From Candidatus Faecivivens stercoravium (GTDB taxonomy: Bacteria; Bacillota; Clostridia; Oscillospirales; Ruminococcaceae), in the NCBI GenBank assembly GCA_018712425.1, contig DVHA01000241.1, forward strand, positions 1 to 6,790: DNA of 6,790 nt, written 5' to 3'. The notes under the pieces were generated by a model. The model did not search any database and was not told where the DNA came from. It was given only the letters and a program-made list of their open reading frames with translations. A program made the translations under genes and the position numbers. Position 1 is the stretch's first letter; the number at the start of each line of letters is the position of its first letter. Shown in pieces: positions 5,391 to 6,790 of this stretch.

Positions 5391-5614
5391 ACGGCGCGGC
5401 CGTCCCCCGGGAGGGTGGGCTGAAACGCAAGTGCCATTAGCCATTTTTTCAAAAACAGGCCCCATAAAAACAAAAAGAAAAACGGGGCTGTAAAAAGGGA
5501 TTTGAATTTGAAACAGGATCTTTGGAAAGAGATCGGACTACCGCCGCGGGCCCCCGCGGCGGGCACATCCTCCCCATCCGGCAGAAAATGGGGAAAGACC
5601 CGGAGAAAAGCGGG
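5391..5614. repeat. Gene-free stretch with a row of six hairpins
   Basis: No protein gene is supported in 5358-5622. Inverted repeats follow one another: ACGGC/GCCGT (5391-5403); CAGGCCCC against GGGGCTG (5456-5490) with one bulge and a 20-base A-rich loop; a 7-bp stem with a GGAA tetraloop (5517-5534, with one U-G pair on the plus strand); a 10-bp GC palindrome CCGCCGCGGG/CCCGCGGCGG (5541-5562); TCCCCAT/ATGGGGA (5571-5594); and CCCG/CGGG (5599-5614). On the minus strand the 5456-5490 hairpin is followed by five T and could end a leftward transcript. The strand of any RNA is unresolved, and no promoter of its own was found. Confidence 0.5.
5456..5490 (-). terminator. Possible minus-strand terminator in the purA upstream region
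   Basis: Read leftward, CAGCCCC, a 20-base U-rich loop and GGGGCCTG (one bulged base) are followed by TTTTTG. The long loop weakens the case, and no minus-strand gene feeds into it; it could block antisense transcription coming out of purA. Confidence 0.3.
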
Positions 5615-5622
5615 ATTTAACC

Positions 5623-5651
5623 TTGACAAGCGGGCAAAAATCGCTTAACAT
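5623..5651 (+). promoter_or_regulatory. Sigma-A promoter of purA
   Basis: TTGACA (5623-5628), a 17-base spacer and TAACAT (5646-5651, four of six matches) place the start near 5658 and give a leader of about 85 bases. The leader contains a GC-rich palindromic stretch (GGCCGGCCGGC near 5682-5692) and an imperfect palindrome TGATTCTGAGTCA (5714-5726) just before the ribosome site; neither matches a regulator site I know, including the Bacillus PurR box. Confidence 0.75.
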
Positions 5652-5742
5652 GGTATTGGTACGGCCTAATAGATATAAACGGGCCGGCCGGCGGGGGAAT
5701 TCGCCAACCGCGATGATTCTGAGTCAGGAAAGGATTTTTGAG

Positions 5743-6790
5743 ATGTTAACTGCAATCACCGGCATCAACTGGGGAGACGAAGGCAAAGGCCGCATGGTCG
5801 ACCTGATCTCCCGGGAATATGATATTGTCTGCCGTTACCAGGGCGGCAACAACGCGGGCCACACCGTTGTCAACGAACGGGGGAAATTCGTCCTGAACCT
5901 GCTCCCGTCCGGTATCCTGCGTCCGGAAGTCACCTGCGTCATGGGAAACGGCATGGTCATCGACCTCGCCCACCTCGCCCATGAGATCGAAAGCCTGCGG
6001 GAAAAAGGGATCGTCATCGACCCCGACCATTTAAAGATCAGCAACCGGGCGACCATCTGCATGCCCTACCACGTCCAGCAGGACAAGCTGGAGGAAGAGC
6101 GGCTGGGCGCCGCCAAGTTCGGCTCCACCCTGCGGGGCATCGCCTACGTCTACGGCGACAAATATATGAAGAAGACCCTGCGGATGGGCGACCTGCTCCA
6201 TCTGGAGGAGGTTAAGGACCGGTTTAAGACGATCGTCGAATGGAAGAGCCTGACGCTGACCAGCATCTACGGCTGCGACCCGTTAAGCTTTGACGAGCTC
6301 TACGCCTGGCTCCAGAAATACGCTGAAATCTTCAAGCCTTATATCTGCGACATCGGCGAGTTCCTCGGCAAGGCCGACGACGAAGGCAAGAAGATCCTCT
6401 TCGAGGCCCAGCTGGGTGCGCTGCGGGACGTCGACTACGGCATCTACCCGATGACCACCTCTTCTAACGTCATCGGCGCCTACGCCCCCATCGGCGCCGG
6501 CCTCCCCGGCCGCAAGCTGGACAAGTCGATCGGCATCATGAAGGCCTATTCCTCCTGCGTCGGCGAAGGCCCCTTTGCCGCCGAACAGGCGATGACCGAG
6601 GAGGAAAAGGATAAGCTCCGCGAAGTCGGTCACGAGTACGGCGCCGCCACCGGCCGTCCGAGACGGGTCGGCCCGATCGATATCGTTGCCTCCCGCTACG
6701 GTGTCGCCTGCCAGGGTGCGGACGAGCTGGCGCTGACCCTGCTGGACGTCCTCGATTACATGGACCGCGTCCCGGTCGTCACCCACTACA
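5743..6790 (+). CDS. purA: Adenylosuccinate synthase, divergent type (C-terminus beyond window)
   Basis: PurA joins aspartate to IMP using GTP, the first committed step from IMP to AMP, in the cytosol. The first 349 residues are present, of the usual 420-440. The ATG at 5743 is preceded by GGAAAGGA (5728-5735) at 8 bases. The P-loop-like GINWGDEGKGR (7-17) contains the catalytic Asp12, GGNNAGHT (34-41) the catalytic His40, and TSSN (239-242), KAYSSCVGEGPF (267-278) and TGRPRR (303-308) follow at nearly the spacing of E. coli PurA. Differences from the classical enzyme: GINWG in place of GxQWG, GIAYVYGDKYMKK (132-144) in place of GIGPxYxxKxxR, FEAQLGALRD (220-229) with Leu at the position of the IMP-contacting Gln224, and LTLLD (331-335) in place of the guanine-site LTKLD. 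The retained Asp argues against phage PurZ. I believe related clostridial enzymes share these changes, but this is recollection. Confidence 0.93.
   Translation, partial: MLTAITGINWGDEGKGRMVDLISREYDIVCRYQGGNNAGHTVVNERGKFVLNLLPSGILRPEVTCVMGNGMVIDLAHLAHEIESLREKGIVIDPDHLKISNRATICMPYHVQQDKLEEERLGAAKFGSTLRGIAYVYGDKYMKKTLRMGDLLHLEEVKDRFKTIVEWKSLTLTSIYGCDPLSFDELYAWLQKYAEIFKPYICDIGEFLGKADDEGKKILFEAQLGALRDVDYGIYPMTTSSNVIGAYAPIGAGLPGRKLDKSIGIMKAYSSCVGEGPFAAEQAMTEEEKDKLREVGHEYGAATGRPRRVGPIDIVASRYGVACQGADELALTLLDVLDYMDRVPVVTHY

Noticed and set aside
5412..5430. AGGGTGG followed by an ACGC, recalling the T-box signature
   Set aside because: The bases that should follow (ACCGCG) do not match, no specifier stem or terminator is in place, and purA is not a T-box-controlled type of gene.
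5010..5629. Minus-strand open frames of about 100 codons at 5010-5309 and 5324-5629
   Set aside because: They run antisense through the rightward promoter, the small RNA and the hairpin row, lack ribosome sites and have low-complexity sequences resembling no family.
1..6790. Mobile elements, CRISPR arrays, tRNA or rRNA genes
   Set aside because: No transposase or integrase frame, no regularly spaced direct repeats and no cloverleaf or rRNA signature was found; a T-arm-like string near 5495-5515 on the minus strand lacks the rest of a tRNA.

Overview
The window looks like chromosomal DNA of a GC-rich, low-copy-repeat Firmicute, most likely a gut or anaerobic clostridium (Oscillospirales/Ruminococcaceae-like). 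The basis is a type III glutamine synthetase, a Firmicutes-style small membrane protein, sigma-A promoters with textbook TTGACA/TATAAT boxes, strong AGGAGG-type ribosome sites and a clade-typical divergent PurA. Nothing mobile, phage-like or CRISPR-like was seen, and taxonomy is inference from gene content only.

Layout. Positions 1-2492 hold a minus-strand operon read right to left: a promoter (2464-2492), a small two-helix membrane protein (2403-1858), acpS (1892-1503), coaBC (1498-287) and a stand-alone PAS-domain protein (285 to the left edge, partial). All junctions overlap or are 1-4 bases apart, so translation is probably coupled. CoaBC makes 4'-phosphopantetheine on the way to coenzyme A, and AcpS spends coenzyme A to activate acyl carrier protein, so the two middle genes form a functional unit. 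A hairpin plus T-run lies inside acpS on its sense strand.

Positions 2493-4961 are a single-gene minus-strand unit: glnN (type III glutamine synthetase, 4818-2728) with a perfect-consensus promoter (4933-4961), a short leader RNA that can fold into an H-type pseudoknot just upstream of the ribosome site, and an intrinsic terminator (2657-2698). The space between this terminator and the operon promoter contains one extra inverted repeat.

Positions 4962-5742 carry no convincing protein gene but are full of signals: four phased A-tracts, a second perfect-consensus promoter facing right (5189-5217), an unidentified structured RNA of about 134 nt ending in a strong terminator (5332-5357), a row of hairpins (5391-5614), and a separate promoter (5623-5651) for the next gene.

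Positions 5743-6790 are the first 349 codons of purA (adenylosuccinate synthase), cut by the right edge. It keeps the catalytic Asp and His but differs from classical PurA at several nucleotide-site residues.

Most worth following up: the glnN leader pseudoknot, the small RNA between the divergent promoters, the divergent PurA and the intragenic terminator-like element in acpS.
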